A stretch of DNA of 64,000 nucleotides from Ardenticatenaceae bacterium (GTDB lineage Bacteria; Chloroflexota; Anaerolineae; Promineifilales; Promineifilaceae). A program made the translations under genes and the position numbers. Under the pieces are notes generated by a model, which saw nothing but the letters and a program-made list of their open reading frames with translations, ran no database searches and was not told the DNA's origin. The stretch lies in NCBI GenBank assembly GCA_020634245.1, contig JACKCC010000015.1:186001-250000 (forward strand), given 5' to 3'. Positions 32,669 to 41,884 of the stretch are shown here, piece by piece (the stretch's first letter is position 1; the number at the start of each line of letters is the position of its first letter).

Positions 32669-34738
32669 ATGAAAGAATATCCAACCGGACAGATTCGTAA
32701 TATTGCCCTCGTATCTCATAATGGGGCAGGTAAAACCACCTTCATCGAACGCATGCTCTTTATGACAGGTGTCACCACTCGTATGGGCAGTGTCCAGGCC
32801 GGAACGGCGGCGATGGATTTCGAAGAAGAAGAAATCGACCGTAACAGTTCCGTTTCGTTGAGTATTGCTCCCATCGAATGGGATGGGTACAAGTTCAACT
32901 TCATCGATACACCGGGGTACATGGATTTTGTCGGTGAAGTCAATGCCGCTTTGAAAGTTACCGAGGGCGTGCTTGTTTTTGTCGAGGCCGTAGCCGGCGT
33001 GGAAGTAGGCACTGAAATTGTATATCAGGCAGCCGGTCATCGTGAGAAACCACGTGTTTTGATCATCAACAAGATGGACCGCGAAAATGTGAATGTGAAT
33101 CGTGTGCGTGAAAGTATCAGTGCCAACCTGGATGGTAACTTTGTCAATGTTCAATTACCCGTTGGCGAAGGCGAATCCTTCAAAGGTGTTATTGATCTCG
33201 TTAACATGAAAGCGTACCTGGGCGAAAACGCCAAACCGGTTGATATTCCGGCTGACATGGCTGATGCAGCTGAAGAGGCCCGTATGGAACTGGTTGAAGC
33301 TGCGGCCGAAGGTGACGATGCCTTAATGGAGAAGTATTTCGAGGAAGATGACCTTTCCAGTGAGGAAATCATCGTTGGGCTGAAGGGAGCGATGAAACAA
33401 GGTTTGGTCACGCCAATTTTGTACTGTGCCGGAGAATCTGGTGTGGGGACCAGCGCGGCGCTGAATCTCATTTCGCTTTTGTTCCCGTCACCGGCTGAAG
33501 CTGGCGAGTTTGAGGCGACAGATGCTAAGGGTACGGCCGTTACCCACCCGGTTAGCGATCAATCACCATTAGCAGCCTTTGTCTTCAAAACCCGTGAGGA
33601 TACCTACGGCAAAACCAGTTACATCCGCGTCTTCGGCGGGATTCTGGAATCCGACAGCCGGGTTTGGGATGTGAACCAGGGGCAGGAAGTCCGCGTTGGT
33701 TCGTTGCAGCTTTCCCGCGGTAAAGATCAGCTGCCTATTGGCAAACTGCACAGCGGTGATATTGGTCTGGTTACCAAGTTGGGCGATGCCGCCACCAATG
33801 ACACCCTGTCTGACAAAGGCAGCGCCCTGAAAATCGCACCTATTGAACAGCCGAATCCCATTGCTTCCGTAGCGGTACATCCGGTTTCCCAATCCGATGT
33901 GGCTAAATTGAGCCAATCATTAAACCGTTTGACCGCCGAAGATTTGACGCTAACCTGGCATACGGAAAAAGCGACCCGTGAGACTATTTTGTCGGGTATG
34001 GGTGTGACACATTTGGATATTGCCGTCAAGAAAGCGCAGTCCAAGTTTGGGGTCAATTTCTCCACAACGACACCCAAAGTGCCTTACCGGGAAACGATCA
34101 CCAAGACGAGTGAAGCGGATTATACGCATAAGAAACAAACAGGTGGCGCAGGTCAATATGCTCGTGTATTTATCCGTGTCGAATCATTGGATGATGATGC
34201 TGATTTCGAATTTGCTTCTGAGATTTTCGGCGGCGCGATTTCGGCACCCTTTGTCGCGGCAACGGAAAAAGGCTGCCGTCAGGCTTTGGAAGCTGGCCCG
34301 ATGGCCGGTTATCCGATTGTTGGCCTTAAAGCGGTCGTTTATGATGGTAAAGAACATCCGGTTGATTCCAAAGAAATTGCGTTCCAGACGGCCGGGCGTG
34401 AAGGCTTGAAGAAAGCGATGCTCAATGCCGGCCCGGTGATGCTGGAGCCGATTTATGAAGTGTCGGTGACGGTACCGGCTGATTATATGGGTGACATCAT
34501 GGGCGACATGAACAGCCGCCGCGGCCGGGTGCTGGGTATGGACCAGGAAGGTACGAAGAGCATTGTCCGCGCTGAAGTGCCGTTGGCCGAGATGCAGACT
34601 TATGCTGCTGATTTGCGTTCGATGACGCAGGGGCGCGGTGTGTTTAGCATGAAGTTTTTGCAATACGGCCGTATCCCCACCCATCTGCAAGAGCAAATTG
34701 TCGAGCAGGCCCGTAAGGAACGGGAAGAAGAAAAGTAA
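32669..34738 (+). CDS. EF-G-like translation factor (FusA2 type)
   Basis: A 689-residue translational GTPase. G1 is SHNGAGKTT at 16-24, G3 is DTPG at 80-83, and G4 is NKMD at 134-137, followed by the beta-barrel domain and EF-G domains III-V (GGAGQYARVFIRVE, YMGDIMGDMNSRRGRVLGM). SHNGAGKTT instead of the AHIDAGKTT of canonical EF-G places it in the EF-G2/FusA2-like group, whose members may act in ribosome recycling or lack full translocation activity. A terminator follows. No str operon genes are nearby, which supports a paralogue. Confidence 0.9.
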   Translation: MKEYPTGQIRNIALVSHNGAGKTTFIERMLFMTGVTTRMGSVQAGTAAMDFEEEEIDRNSSVSLSIAPIEWDGYKFNFIDTPGYMDFVGEVNAALKVTEGVLVFVEAVAGVEVGTEIVYQAAGHREKPRVLIINKMDRENVNVNRVRESISANLDGNFVNVQLPVGEGESFKGVIDLVNMKAYLGENAKPVDIPADMADAAEEARMELVEAAAEGDDALMEKYFEEDDLSSEEIIVGLKGAMKQGLVTPILYCAGESGVGTSAALNLISLLFPSPAEAGEFEATDAKGTAVTHPVSDQSPLAAFVFKTREDTYGKTSYIRVFGGILESDSRVWDVNQGQEVRVGSLQLSRGKDQLPIGKLHSGDIGLVTKLGDAATNDTLSDKGSALKIAPIEQPNPIASVAVHPVSQSDVAKLSQSLNRLTAEDLTLTWHTEKATRETILSGMGVTHLDIAVKKAQSKFGVNFSTTTPKVPYRETITKTSEADYTHKKQTGGAGQYARVFIRVESLDDDADFEFASEIFGGAISAPFVAATEKGCRQALEAGPMAGYPIVGLKAVVYDGKEHPVDSKEIAFQTAGREGLKKAMLNAGPVMLEPIYEVSVTVPADYMGDIMGDMNSRRGRVLGMDQEGTKSIVRAEVPLAEMQTYAADLRSMTQGRGVFSMKFLQYGRIPTHLQEQIVEQARKEREEEK

Positions 34739-34767
34739 TCCGTTTTCCGTATTTTGTAAACCAAGTA

Positions 34768-34796
34768 GGCGCATCCGGGTTGGGTGCGCCTTTTTT
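34768..34796 (+). terminator. Rho-independent terminator of the EF-G-like gene
   Basis: GGCGCATCC and GGGTGCGCC flank a short GGGTT-type loop and are followed by six T, 30 bp after the stop codon. Confidence 0.9.
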
Positions 34797-34833
34797 GTTG
34801 GTTGTCGGTTGTTGGCTGTTAGTTGTTGATTGG

Positions 34834-35256
34834 TTAGTTTGCTGCTGCCAGGGTTTTCATGTGAGCCAGGATAGCGCCAATACCGTTGAGGCGTTGGCCG
34901 GTCAGAACGTCTTGTAGTCCCATTTGGAAGTAAAATTCATTAGGAATGGCAATAATTTGGTTGGGAGAAAGGCCATCAAGCCCCTCTTTGAGGATGGTGG
35001 CAAAGCCGCGCACAGTGGGGGCTTCCCGGGGGATATCGAAGTGGTAGGTGACACGGCCGTTATCCTTCTCAGCAAAGATAAACACTGGCGACAAACATTC
35101 ATGTACTTCGTCCATTTTGTCATGTTGGCTGGCGAGATGGGGCGGCAAATCGGGCAGCCGTTCGGCAAATTCCAGCAGATACTCCAGCTTTTCCTGGCCA
35201 ATACAAAAGCTAAAGTCTTCCACAATTTCTTGTAATTTGGGGGGTAAGTCGCTCAT
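34834..35256 (-). CDS. sufE: SufE family Fe-S assembly protein
   Basis: A 140-residue sulfur acceptor. The catalytic Cys54 lies in HECLSPVFI (E-C-x-S pattern of SufE), and the C-terminal GIGAILAHMK is typical. SufE takes persulfide sulfur from the SufS cysteine desulfurase and passes it to the SufBCD scaffold. No sufS or sufBCD is in this window. The ATG at 35256 with AAGGA upstream is preferred to a longer frame beginning at 35310. It is convergent with the EF-G-like gene. Confidence 0.92.
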   Translation of the reverse strand: MSDLPPKLQEIVEDFSFCIGQEKLEYLLEFAERLPDLPPHLASQHDKMDEVHECLSPVFIFAEKDNGRVTYHFDIPREAPTVRGFATILKEGLDGLSPNQIIAIPNEFYFQMGLQDVLTGQRLNGIGAILAHMKTLAAAN

Positions 35257-35342
35257 ATTGTTTCCTTCTAATATTTTGCCAATCGTATCACAGATGAACG
35301 GCCGTTTCACTCCCTTCTAAACAATTGCTCAATATTAACGGA

Positions 35343-35367
35343 ACGGCCGTGTCACCTGTGCTATACT
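35343..35367 (+). promoter_or_regulatory. Promoter-like element of thyA: ACGGCCGT, 8 bp, extended -10
   Basis: ACGGCCGT (35343-35350) is followed after 8 bases by TGCTATACT (35359-35367), a good extended -10. The layout equals that of the elements at 557, 2416 and 3993 on the other strand. It starts 124 bp before thyA. Confidence 0.6.
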
Positions 35368-35382
35368 TCCGCCAGTCATTGA

Positions 35383-35447
35383 ACCGCAAAGACCGCCAAG
35401 ATCGCTAAGAAAAATCAAAACTTTGCGCTCTTCGCGCCCTTTGCGGT
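35383..35447 (+). repeat. Hairpin repeat in the thyA leader (ACCGCAAAG arms)
   Basis: ACCGCAAAG (35383-35391) and CTTTGCGGT (35439-35447) are exact complements, with more partial pairing inside. The far arm ends 5 bp before the GGAGG of thyA. The same arms form an inverted repeat at 48786-48852, and one arm recurs after folA (36785), so this is a dispersed family. Confidence 0.7.
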
Positions 35448-35466
35448 GAATTCCGGAGGCAAGAGA

Positions 35467-36261
35467 ATGGAACAATATCTGGATTTGCTGCAACACGTGC
35501 GCCAACACGGCGTGCGCAAAGAAGATCGGACGGGCGTCGGGACAATGAGCGTGTTTGGCTATCAGATGCGTTTCGACTTAAGTGATGGCTTCCCGGCGGT
35601 AACGACCAAGAAGCTCCATTTCCGTTCCATTATTCACGAACTGCTCTGGTTTTTGCAAGGCGACAGCAACATCAAATATTTGCGCGACAACGGCGTCACC
35701 ATTTGGGACGAGTGGGCTGATGAAAACGGCAATTTGGGGCCGGTGTACGGCTATCAGTGGCGCTCCTGGCCTACGCCCGACGGCGGCCAGATTGACCAGA
35801 TTGCCCGGCTCATCGACCGGCTCAAAACCAATCCCGATTCACGCCGCCATATCGTTAGCGCCTGGAACGTGGCCGATGTGGACCAGATGGCGCTGCCGCC
35901 CTGTCACACGATGTTCCAGTTTTACGTGGCCGAGGGCAAACTTTCCTGCCAGCTTTACCAGCGCAGCGCCGATTTGTTCCTGGGCGTGCCCTTCAACATC
36001 GCCTCCTACGCTCTGCTGACGCTGATGGTGGCTCAAGTGACGGGCTACAAACCGGGTGAGTTCGTCCACACCTTTGGCGATGCCCACCTGTATCTCAACC
36101 ACCTGGAGCAGACGGATTTGCAGCTTTCCCGCCAACCGCTGCCCCTACCGACGATGAACATCAATCCTGATGTGACCTCCATCATCAATTTTCATTATGA
36201 GGATTTTGAACTGGTCAATTATCAGAGCCATCCGGCCATCAAAGCGCCGATTGCGGTGTAG
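35467..36261 (+). CDS. thyA: Thymidylate synthase
   Basis: A 264-residue enzyme, the same length as the E. coli enzyme, converting dUMP and methylene-tetrahydrofolate to dTMP and dihydrofolate. The nucleophile Cys146 lies in [12 protein letters not shown]. Also seen are [11 protein letters not shown] (phosphate binding), [12 protein letters not shown], and [20 protein letters not shown] (dUMP binding). GGAGG sits 7 bases before the ATG at 35467. folA follows 27 bp downstream, the usual pairing, since DHFR regenerates the folate used here. Confidence 0.98.
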   Translation: MEQYLDLLQHVRQHGVRKEDRTGVGTMSVFGYQMRFDLSDGFPAVTTKKLHFRSIIHELLWFLQGDSNIKYLRDNGVTIWDEWADENGNLGPVYGYQWRSWPTPDGGQIDQIARLIDRLKTNPDSRRHIVSAWNVADVDQMALPPCHTMFQFYVAEGKLSCQLYQRSADLFLGVPFNIASYALLTLMVAQVTGYKPGEFVHTFGDAHLYLNHLEQTDLQLSRQPLPLPTMNINPDVTSIINFHYEDFELVNYQSHPAIKAPIAV

Positions 36262-36288
36262 ATTACACGACTACGAGACTACAAGATT

Positions 36289-36786
36289 ATGAGACTAAGC
36301 CTCATCGCAGCGATGGATAAAAACCGGCTGATTGGGGTAAACGGCCGTATCCCCTGGCATCTCCCCGACGATATGAAATGGTTCCGGGAGCAGACGATGG
36401 GCAAGCCGGTCATTATGGGGCGCAAGACGTTTGAAAGCATCCCCATCCGCTTTCGGCCGCTGCCGGGTCGGCACAACATCGTTCTTACTCGCCGCCACGA
36501 TTTTGAAGCAGAAGGGGTAACGGCCGTTCACAGCGTCGAAGCGGCACTGACAGCGGCTGGTGATGTGGCTGAGGTCGTCGTCATTGGCGGAGCGGAGTTG
36601 TACGCCCAACTTTTACCTCAGGCCGACCGCCTGTTTTTGACGTTGATTGATGCTGAATTTGAGGGAGACGCCTATTTTCCGGGATTTGATCCGGCGCAAT
36701 GGCGCGAAACTTACCGCCAGGAACGTCCAGCCGATGAGCGGCATGATTACCCCTTTACCTGGCTAATTTTAGAACGTTTGAAGTAA
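36289..36786 (+). CDS. folA: Dihydrofolate reductase
   Basis: A 165-residue enzyme reducing dihydrofolate to tetrahydrofolate with NADPH. It begins MRLSLIAAMDKNRLIGVNGR and has the active-site segment IPWHLPDDMKWFREQTMGK (with the catalytic acid Asp). VIMGRKTFESIP binds NADPH and VVIGGAELYAQLLP is the conserved glycine motif. It is in an operon with thyA. Two ACGGCCGT copies lie inside; the first encodes the Asn-Gly-Arg before IPW. Confidence 0.97.
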   Translation: MRLSLIAAMDKNRLIGVNGRIPWHLPDDMKWFREQTMGKPVIMGRKTFESIPIRFRPLPGRHNIVLTRRHDFEAEGVTAVHSVEAALTAAGDVAEVVVIGGAELYAQLLPQADRLFLTLIDAEFEGDAYFPGFDPAQWRETYRQERPADERHDYPFTWLILERLK

Positions 36787-36862
36787 CCGCAAAGGATGCA
36801 AAGAGCGCAAAGAAAAAATCGGCGAAATCAGTGAAATCTGTGGATTATTATTGGAGCTAACT

Positions 36863-37681
36863 TTGTTATCGAATGGCAAAATTGAACTAATCGCTTTGGA
36901 TTTGGATGGGACGCTGTTGATGGAGAACGGCCGTATCCATCCCGACAACATTCCCCCCATCCGTGAGGCCGTGGCCAGAGGTATTCCCGTTGTCCTGGCC
37001 ACCGGCAAAACCCCCTGGTCAGCCCAGGAACTCATCGAAACATTGGGGTTGGTTTCGCCCGGTGTGTTCAGCCAGGGCATGGTCATTACCGATGTCGGCG
37101 GAACGGTAAAACGGCTGGTAACCTTGGATAAGGGTGTGACAACGGCCGTTCTCGATTTTACCGCCGCGCGGAACTTACCGGTTAACGTTTATGCTGCCGA
37201 TGGCCTCTATGCGACCATGGACGACCATTACCGCCATGTGCTGCATACCAAATACCGCGAACCTCTGCCTGTTCTCAGCCCTGATTTGCGCCACCAATTG
37301 GACACGCTGCAAATTACCAAATTGCTGGTCAGCGATGAAGTCAACAACGACGTTACCCGCGCCGATTTGGAACGCCATTTGGGTGATCGCGCCGTCGTCG
37401 TTCAGGCTGTTCCTGAATATATCGAAATCCTGCCGCTGAATGTGACCAAATGGACCGGCCTGCGCTGGCTGTTGAACGAAATGGGCATCGATCCGGCGGC
37501 AGTGATGGCCGTTGGCGACGGCGAAAATGACCTGGATATGCTGCGTTCAGTTGGGCTGGGCGTGGCTATGGGCAACGCCAGTCAAGCCATCAAAGCCGCC
37601 GCCGATGTGGTCGTCGGCTCCAACGAAGCGGCCGGCGTTGCCGAAGCCATTGAACGTTTTGTTTTAGAAATTGGGCACTAA
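36863..37681 (+). CDS. HAD-superfamily (Cof-type) phosphatase
   Basis: A hydrolase of about 272 residues. The nucleophile motif is LDLDGTLL, and ATGKTPW marks motif II. GDGENDLDMLRSVGLGVAMGNA is the metal-binding motif IV. The middle cap is of type C2B, so it belongs with Cof/YidA sugar-phosphate phosphatases; the substrate is unknown. A TTG start at 36863 is chosen because GGAG lies 6 bases upstream. It follows thyA-folA and may be cotranscribed. Confidence 0.88.
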   Translation: MLSNGKIELIALDLDGTLLMENGRIHPDNIPPIREAVARGIPVVLATGKTPWSAQELIETLGLVSPGVFSQGMVITDVGGTVKRLVTLDKGVTTAVLDFTAARNLPVNVYAADGLYATMDDHYRHVLHTKYREPLPVLSPDLRHQLDTLQITKLLVSDEVNNDVTRADLERHLGDRAVVVQAVPEYIEILPLNVTKWTGLRWLLNEMGIDPAAVMAVGDGENDLDMLRSVGLGVAMGNASQAIKAAADVVVGSNEAAGVAEAIERFVLEIGH

Positions 37682-37684
37682 TTT

Positions 37685-37725
37685 ACACGGATGAACATGG
37701 ATAAAAAATCTGTATCAATCCGTGT
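37685..37725. repeat. Inverted repeat between convergent genes (ACACGGAT arms)
   Basis: ACACGGAT (37685-37692) and ATCCGTGT (37718-37725) bound a hairpin between the HAD gene and valS, which converge. A second copy is at 56444-56483, also between convergent genes, suggesting a role at transcript ends. Confidence 0.6.
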
Positions 37726-37736
37726 TTATCAGTGTC

Positions 37737-40181
37737 CTATCTCTTTTCTAGGGCCAGGGTGTAACGGCCGTTACGCACCACCACATCCCATCCATCTCCA
37801 ACCGGCTGATTGATATGAACCGCTTGTGCCCGGCTGATGCTGATGAGATCGGCCGGGCTGTCAGCCAATGCATTAGCCAATTCCTCGTCTGTCGTTGCCA
37901 GATGCAGTGCTGGTAATTCCGCGCCCAGTGACAGATTGTGTTCGCTTTTGTAGCGACGTACGGCCGTTGCTATTTCCAGCAGAGTCTCGCCCAGGGAAAC
38001 GGCCGTGTCATCCACCCAACGCTCGTCCACCACCGGCCAGCGAGAGAGATGAATGGAGGCCGCGCCATCTGCTTCGGCAAACAAGCCCTGGTAAATCTGC
38101 TCCGTCACGTAGGGCAGCAGAGGGGCCAGCAGCTTCAACGTCGTCAGCAGTGCCGTATACAGTGCCAATTTCGCACCATCTGCCGCCGTTTCACCGGCAT
38201 ACAGCCGCATCTTGGCCATCTCCAAATAATTATCGGCCAGGTCGTGCCAGAAAAAGGTTTCGATTTCGCTTTTTGCTGTCGCATAGTCATAATTGGCGTA
38301 CAACTGTGTTGCCCGTGCGATCAACAGCTGTGTCCGCGCCAAAATCCAGCGGTCGGCGGGAGTTGGTCGAATAGTCGGGTAGTCAGATAGTTGAGTAGTC
38401 AGGAACCGCTGGCTAAACCGGGCCACGTTCCACAACTTGGTTACCAGTTTGGCCCCAGCCTGGATTTTTTGCTCGTCGATGACGGCGTCCTTGCCCAGAG
38501 CGGTGCTGGCTGCCCAGTAACGCACCGCGTCTGCCGAATACTGCTCAATCATCGCCAGCGGGGCCACCGGCCCACCACCGCGGCTCTTGCTGATTTTGCC
38601 CGTGCCTTCCGGGGCCAGCCCCCAGCCGGAAATCGCTACCGCATCCCAGGGCAGTGCGCCGAAGTGATAATGCGACTTCACAATCGTATAAAAAGCCCAG
38701 GTGCGGATGATTTCGTGGGCTTGCGGCCGCAGCGAGAAGGGGAATACCGTTTCGTACAGCGCCTCGTCTTGCAAAAGCTGCCCCACGATTTGTGGCGTGA
38801 GGGAGGAAGTGGCCCAGGTGTCCATTACGTCTTGCTCTGGTGTAAAGGAGGTGTTACCGCAGGTGCAGGGTTGGTTGGGTGGTTGGTTTGTTGGATCGAT
38901 GGGCAGTTGGTTTGGGTCCGCCGTCGTGATTGCGCCGCAGTCGTTGCAGTACCAGATGGGGAAGGTGACGCCAAAGTAGCGCTGGCGGGTGATGCACCAA
39001 TCCCAATTGAGGTTTTCCACCCACTGCTGGTAGCGCGCTTTCATGTGCGGCGGCTGCCAGTTGATTTGCTCACCGGCTTCCAGAAACGCGTCTTTGGCGT
39101 CGAGCAGGCGGATGAACCACTGCCAGGTGATGATGTATTCCACGGCCGTATCACACCGCTCATGAATACGAATCGACTGGGCAGACGGCCTTTCCCCCAA
39201 CAACAGCCCGTCCACAGCCAGCGCTGCCACAATCACTTGCCGCGCTTCGGCCATTGGCAGACCGGCAAATTCGTCTGCTGCCTCGGTCAGTTTCCCGTCG
39301 CGCCCAATCGCCTCCACCAGCGGTAAATGATGCGTGTGCCACCACTCCACGTCGGCCTGGTCGCCAAAGGTGCAGCACATCACTGCGCCGGTTCCCTTTT
39401 GCGGGTCCGCGCCGGGATCAGCCAGGATGGGCACGGTTTGGCCAAAATGGGGTACGGTGGCGGTTTCATTGAGGAGGTGGGTGAAACGGCCGTCTTCGGG
39501 ATGAACAAACACGGCCACACAGGCTGGCAGCAGTTCGGGGCGTGTCGTTGCAATCGGTAAGGATGATCCATTCGTCAGCCGGAAATCGAGCGTGTAAAAC
39601 GTCGTTTCCCGCTCCAAATCATCCAGTTCGGCCTGGGCGATGGCTGTCTGGCATTCCGGGCACCAAATCGACGGCGCTTTTTCCCGGTAAGCCAGCCCTT
39701 TCTCGTACAAATCGAGGAACGACCATTGGGCCAGCCGCCGCGAATGTTCGTCAATCGTGCGATAGCTGTACCGCCAATCAATCGACAGCCCCAGCCGCTG
39801 CCACAATTCGCGGTAATCCTTTTCAGCTTCTTCGCTGACGGCCAGGCATTGTTCGATAAATGCTTCACGTCCGATGTCGCTGGCGCGCAAACCTAATCGC
39901 CGCTCTACCAACCGCTCCGTGGGCAGGCCGTTGTCGTCAAAGCCCATGGGATAAAAGACGCGGTTCCCGTTCATCCGCCAAAAGCGGGCGAAAAAGTCAG
40001 TTTGGCTGTAGGAGTACACGTGCCCTAAATGCAAGTGTCCGGACACGGTTGGCGGTGGCGTGTCGATGCTGTACACTGACCCTTCGCCATCTGGTTCAAA
40101 ATGATAAACGCCCTGTTCCTGCCACCGGGCTTCCAGCCGGGGTTCGGCCGTTTGCGGGTTGTACCGTTTGGAAAGACTCAT
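37737..40181 (-). CDS. valS: Valyl-tRNA synthetase
   Basis: An 814-residue class I synthetase. The HIGH motif is HLGH at 51-54, after PPPTVSGHL, and the signature KISKS lies near residue 530. The editing (CP1) domain is present (TTRPELLPACVAVFVHPED), and a zinc-like CNDCG/CTCGN pair lies near 410-440. The C-terminal coiled-coil arm of E. coli ValS is missing, so it is the shorter type. A T-box leader lies upstream, so expression should rise when tRNA-Val is uncharged. Confidence 0.95.
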   Translation of the reverse strand: MSLSKRYNPQTAEPRLEARWQEQGVYHFEPDGEGSVYSIDTPPPTVSGHLHLGHVYSYSQTDFFARFWRMNGNRVFYPMGFDDNGLPTERLVERRLGLRASDIGREAFIEQCLAVSEEAEKDYRELWQRLGLSIDWRYSYRTIDEHSRRLAQWSFLDLYEKGLAYREKAPSIWCPECQTAIAQAELDDLERETTFYTLDFRLTNGSSLPIATTRPELLPACVAVFVHPEDGRFTHLLNETATVPHFGQTVPILADPGADPQKGTGAVMCCTFGDQADVEWWHTHHLPLVEAIGRDGKLTEAADEFAGLPMAEARQVIVAALAVDGLLLGERPSAQSIRIHERCDTAVEYIITWQWFIRLLDAKDAFLEAGEQINWQPPHMKARYQQWVENLNWDWCITRQRYFGVTFPIWYCNDCGAITTADPNQLPIDPTNQPPNQPCTCGNTSFTPEQDVMDTWATSSLTPQIVGQLLQDEALYETVFPFSLRPQAHEIIRTWAFYTIVKSHYHFGALPWDAVAISGWGLAPEGTGKISKSRGGGPVAPLAMIEQYSADAVRYWAASTALGKDAVIDEQKIQAGAKLVTKLWNVARFSQRFLTTQLSDYPTIRPTPADRWILARTQLLIARATQLYANYDYATAKSEIETFFWHDLADNYLEMAKMRLYAGETAADGAKLALYTALLTTLKLLAPLLPYVTEQIYQGLFAEADGAASIHLSRWPVVDERWVDDTAVSLGETLLEIATAVRRYKSEHNLSLGAELPALHLATTDEELANALADSPADLISISRAQAVHINQPVGDGWDVVVRNGRYTLALEKR

Positions 40182-40230
40182 GATTTACCTCCATAAAACG
40201 CGAAACGTGATACTGCTACGTGACACAGAT

Positions 40231-40530
40231 ACAAAAACGCCCCATTCATCCAATTTGAGGACGAAAGGGGGCTGTCTTCCGCGGTACCACCTCATTTCGC
40301 AGCACGTAACAAAGTTGCTGCGCACTCTTGCTCCAACCATCATTAGAGCTGCGCTGTAACGGGCTTACCCGTGCCGGTCTACTTTTAGCGACGTTTTCCG
40401 CCGCCAATTTCTTCGGCAATCAATCCGGGCGACTTCGGTGGCGAGTGGTTGTGGGGGTTTTCAGTCTGGCAAAGTGTAGATTGCCGACCCCGGCTTTTCT
40501 GTCAGCACTTGGGCCACGTACTACTCCCGG
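40231..40530 (-). ncRNA. T-box riboswitch leader of valS
   Basis: On the minus strand the T-box core TGGTACCGCGG (40279-40289) is followed by a terminator: GCCCCC-type stem with GGGGC (about 40238-40272) and a run of five T (40233-40237). Upstream, an AGTAGTACGTGG segment (about 40510-40527) fits the AGUA loop of Stem I. Uncharged tRNA is expected to stabilise an antiterminator and switch valS on. The specifier codon was not identified, so the 5' end is approximate. The rest of the gap up to 40702 has two ACGGCCGT copies (near 40571 and 40602). Confidence 0.9.
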
Positions 40531-40702
40531 TAGATGGTTTATTGGGTTGTTGCTCAGTATTATAGGTGAAACGGCCGTATTTTGGCAATACGTATGAATG
40601 AACGGCCGTTACCCCAGAACAGAGTAAACGGTGGGCAGGCTGGTTGCCGACGGCTGCCAGTCCGCATACAATTTTATTCATACGCATTTGGAGGAAAATG
40701 TT

Positions 40703-41689
40703 TTGTTTACTTTTAATCTTCAATCAGCAAGGTACCGAGCGAGCTTTGTCTTAATCGTTGGTTCGGTGTTATTAAATTCTTGCCAATCGGCAGAACCCGT
40801 GCCGACGCGGGCGGTAGTGGCCTCTGTGCCACCGGCCACAGCTACAGCTGAAATCATTGCCCAAATGCCTCCCACATGGACGCCGGAACTGATCCCGCCG
40901 ACCGATACGCCGCTGCCGCCAACTAGTACGGCCGTTGCTACAGCCACCCCCCGTCCACCCACGGACACACCGGTCCCGCTGCCGACAAACACGCTGCGCC
41001 CAACTGATACGGTCGTGCCCACGAATACGGCCGTGCCGCCCACCGCTCCACCGGCCACTACTGCGCCTACAGCACTGCCCACAGCCTCATCCAACCCCGT
41101 GTTGGGAGGAAATATTTTACCCAATGGCTCTTTTGAAGAAGGACATTACAACCAAAATGGCATCCCTGAACTCCAACTACCTAACGGCTGGTTTCTGGAA
41201 TGGGACGAAGGACCCACCGGATATGGCAGCAATTCCTGGGATGTGTACGTCAGGCCCGAAACTCGTGTCCTTTCCACCCAATTTTTGCCAGCATTCGAAC
41301 ATCCGCTTTACATTTGGGATGGAACCCACACAGTCAAAATCTTCAAAGGTTCCGGCGCGATTAGCGTACGGCTGATGCGGGACATTACGTTAGAACCTGG
41401 AACCTATGTTTTTGAGATCAACGTATTCCCCGATTTGGTCATGGGTTATGAGAACAACCAAAAAATTTGGGCTGACGATCCGGTTTCTGGTGAAGTGCGC
41501 TTTATTGTAACTGGCAGCGGTACAGGCTGGTTTTTCCCCACTTTTGGGGTGCGCAACACCTTTACCCATACTTTCACTGTTACCGAAACCCAAACCATTC
41601 GGCTGGGCGTTGGGCTGCGCGGCCGTTTTGCCCTTGCCAATAACGGCTTTTTTGTTGATGCCTGGACATTGAAAAAAGTGGGAGGGTAA
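40703..41689 (+). CDS. Secreted lipoprotein with Pro/Thr linker and beta domain
   Basis: A protein of about 328 residues with a lipoprotein signal peptide (FVLIVGSVLLNSC, Cys as lipid site). About 100 residues of Pro/Thr/Ala linker follow (TDTPLPPTSTAVATATPRPP). The C-terminal 180 residues form a carbohydrate-binding-like beta-sandwich (NILPNGSFEEGHYN, LPNGWFLEW, WDGTHTVKIF). It is probably a surface ligand-binding protein. The in-frame TTG at 40703 follows GGAGG by 8 bases; the ATG at 40698 is out of frame. Its base composition fits its neighbours. Confidence 0.7.
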   Translation: MFTFNLQSARYRASFVLIVGSVLLNSCQSAEPVPTRAVVASVPPATATAEIIAQMPPTWTPELIPPTDTPLPPTSTAVATATPRPPTDTPVPLPTNTLRPTDTVVPTNTAVPPTAPPATTAPTALPTASSNPVLGGNILPNGSFEEGHYNQNGIPELQLPNGWFLEWDEGPTGYGSNSWDVYVRPETRVLSTQFLPAFEHPLYIWDGTHTVKIFKGSGAISVRLMRDITLEPGTYVFEINVFPDLVMGYENNQKIWADDPVSGEVRFIVTGSGTGWFFPTFGVRNTFTHTFTVTETQTIRLGVGLRGRFALANNGFFVDAWTLKKVGG

Positions 41690-41884
41690 TCGGTTGTTTT
41701 GAATCGTTGGCAAACGATTCAGATCTGTTCTCTAAGCTTGTCGAAGGGAACGGTCTTTGACCAGCCCAGACCCCGACAGGCGGGATAAGTCACATCGTTT
41801 TTGCAACCTTCTTTGACGGTCTGCGTAAAGATGTCTGTATGCTGAGCAACTGAATGATTGAAATATGAAGGAGTAATCAAAACC

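Noticed and set aside
40698..40700. ATG after GGAGG as the lipoprotein start
   Set aside because: It is out of frame with the lipoprotein and its own frame stops after 18 codons; the in-frame TTG at 40703 is used.
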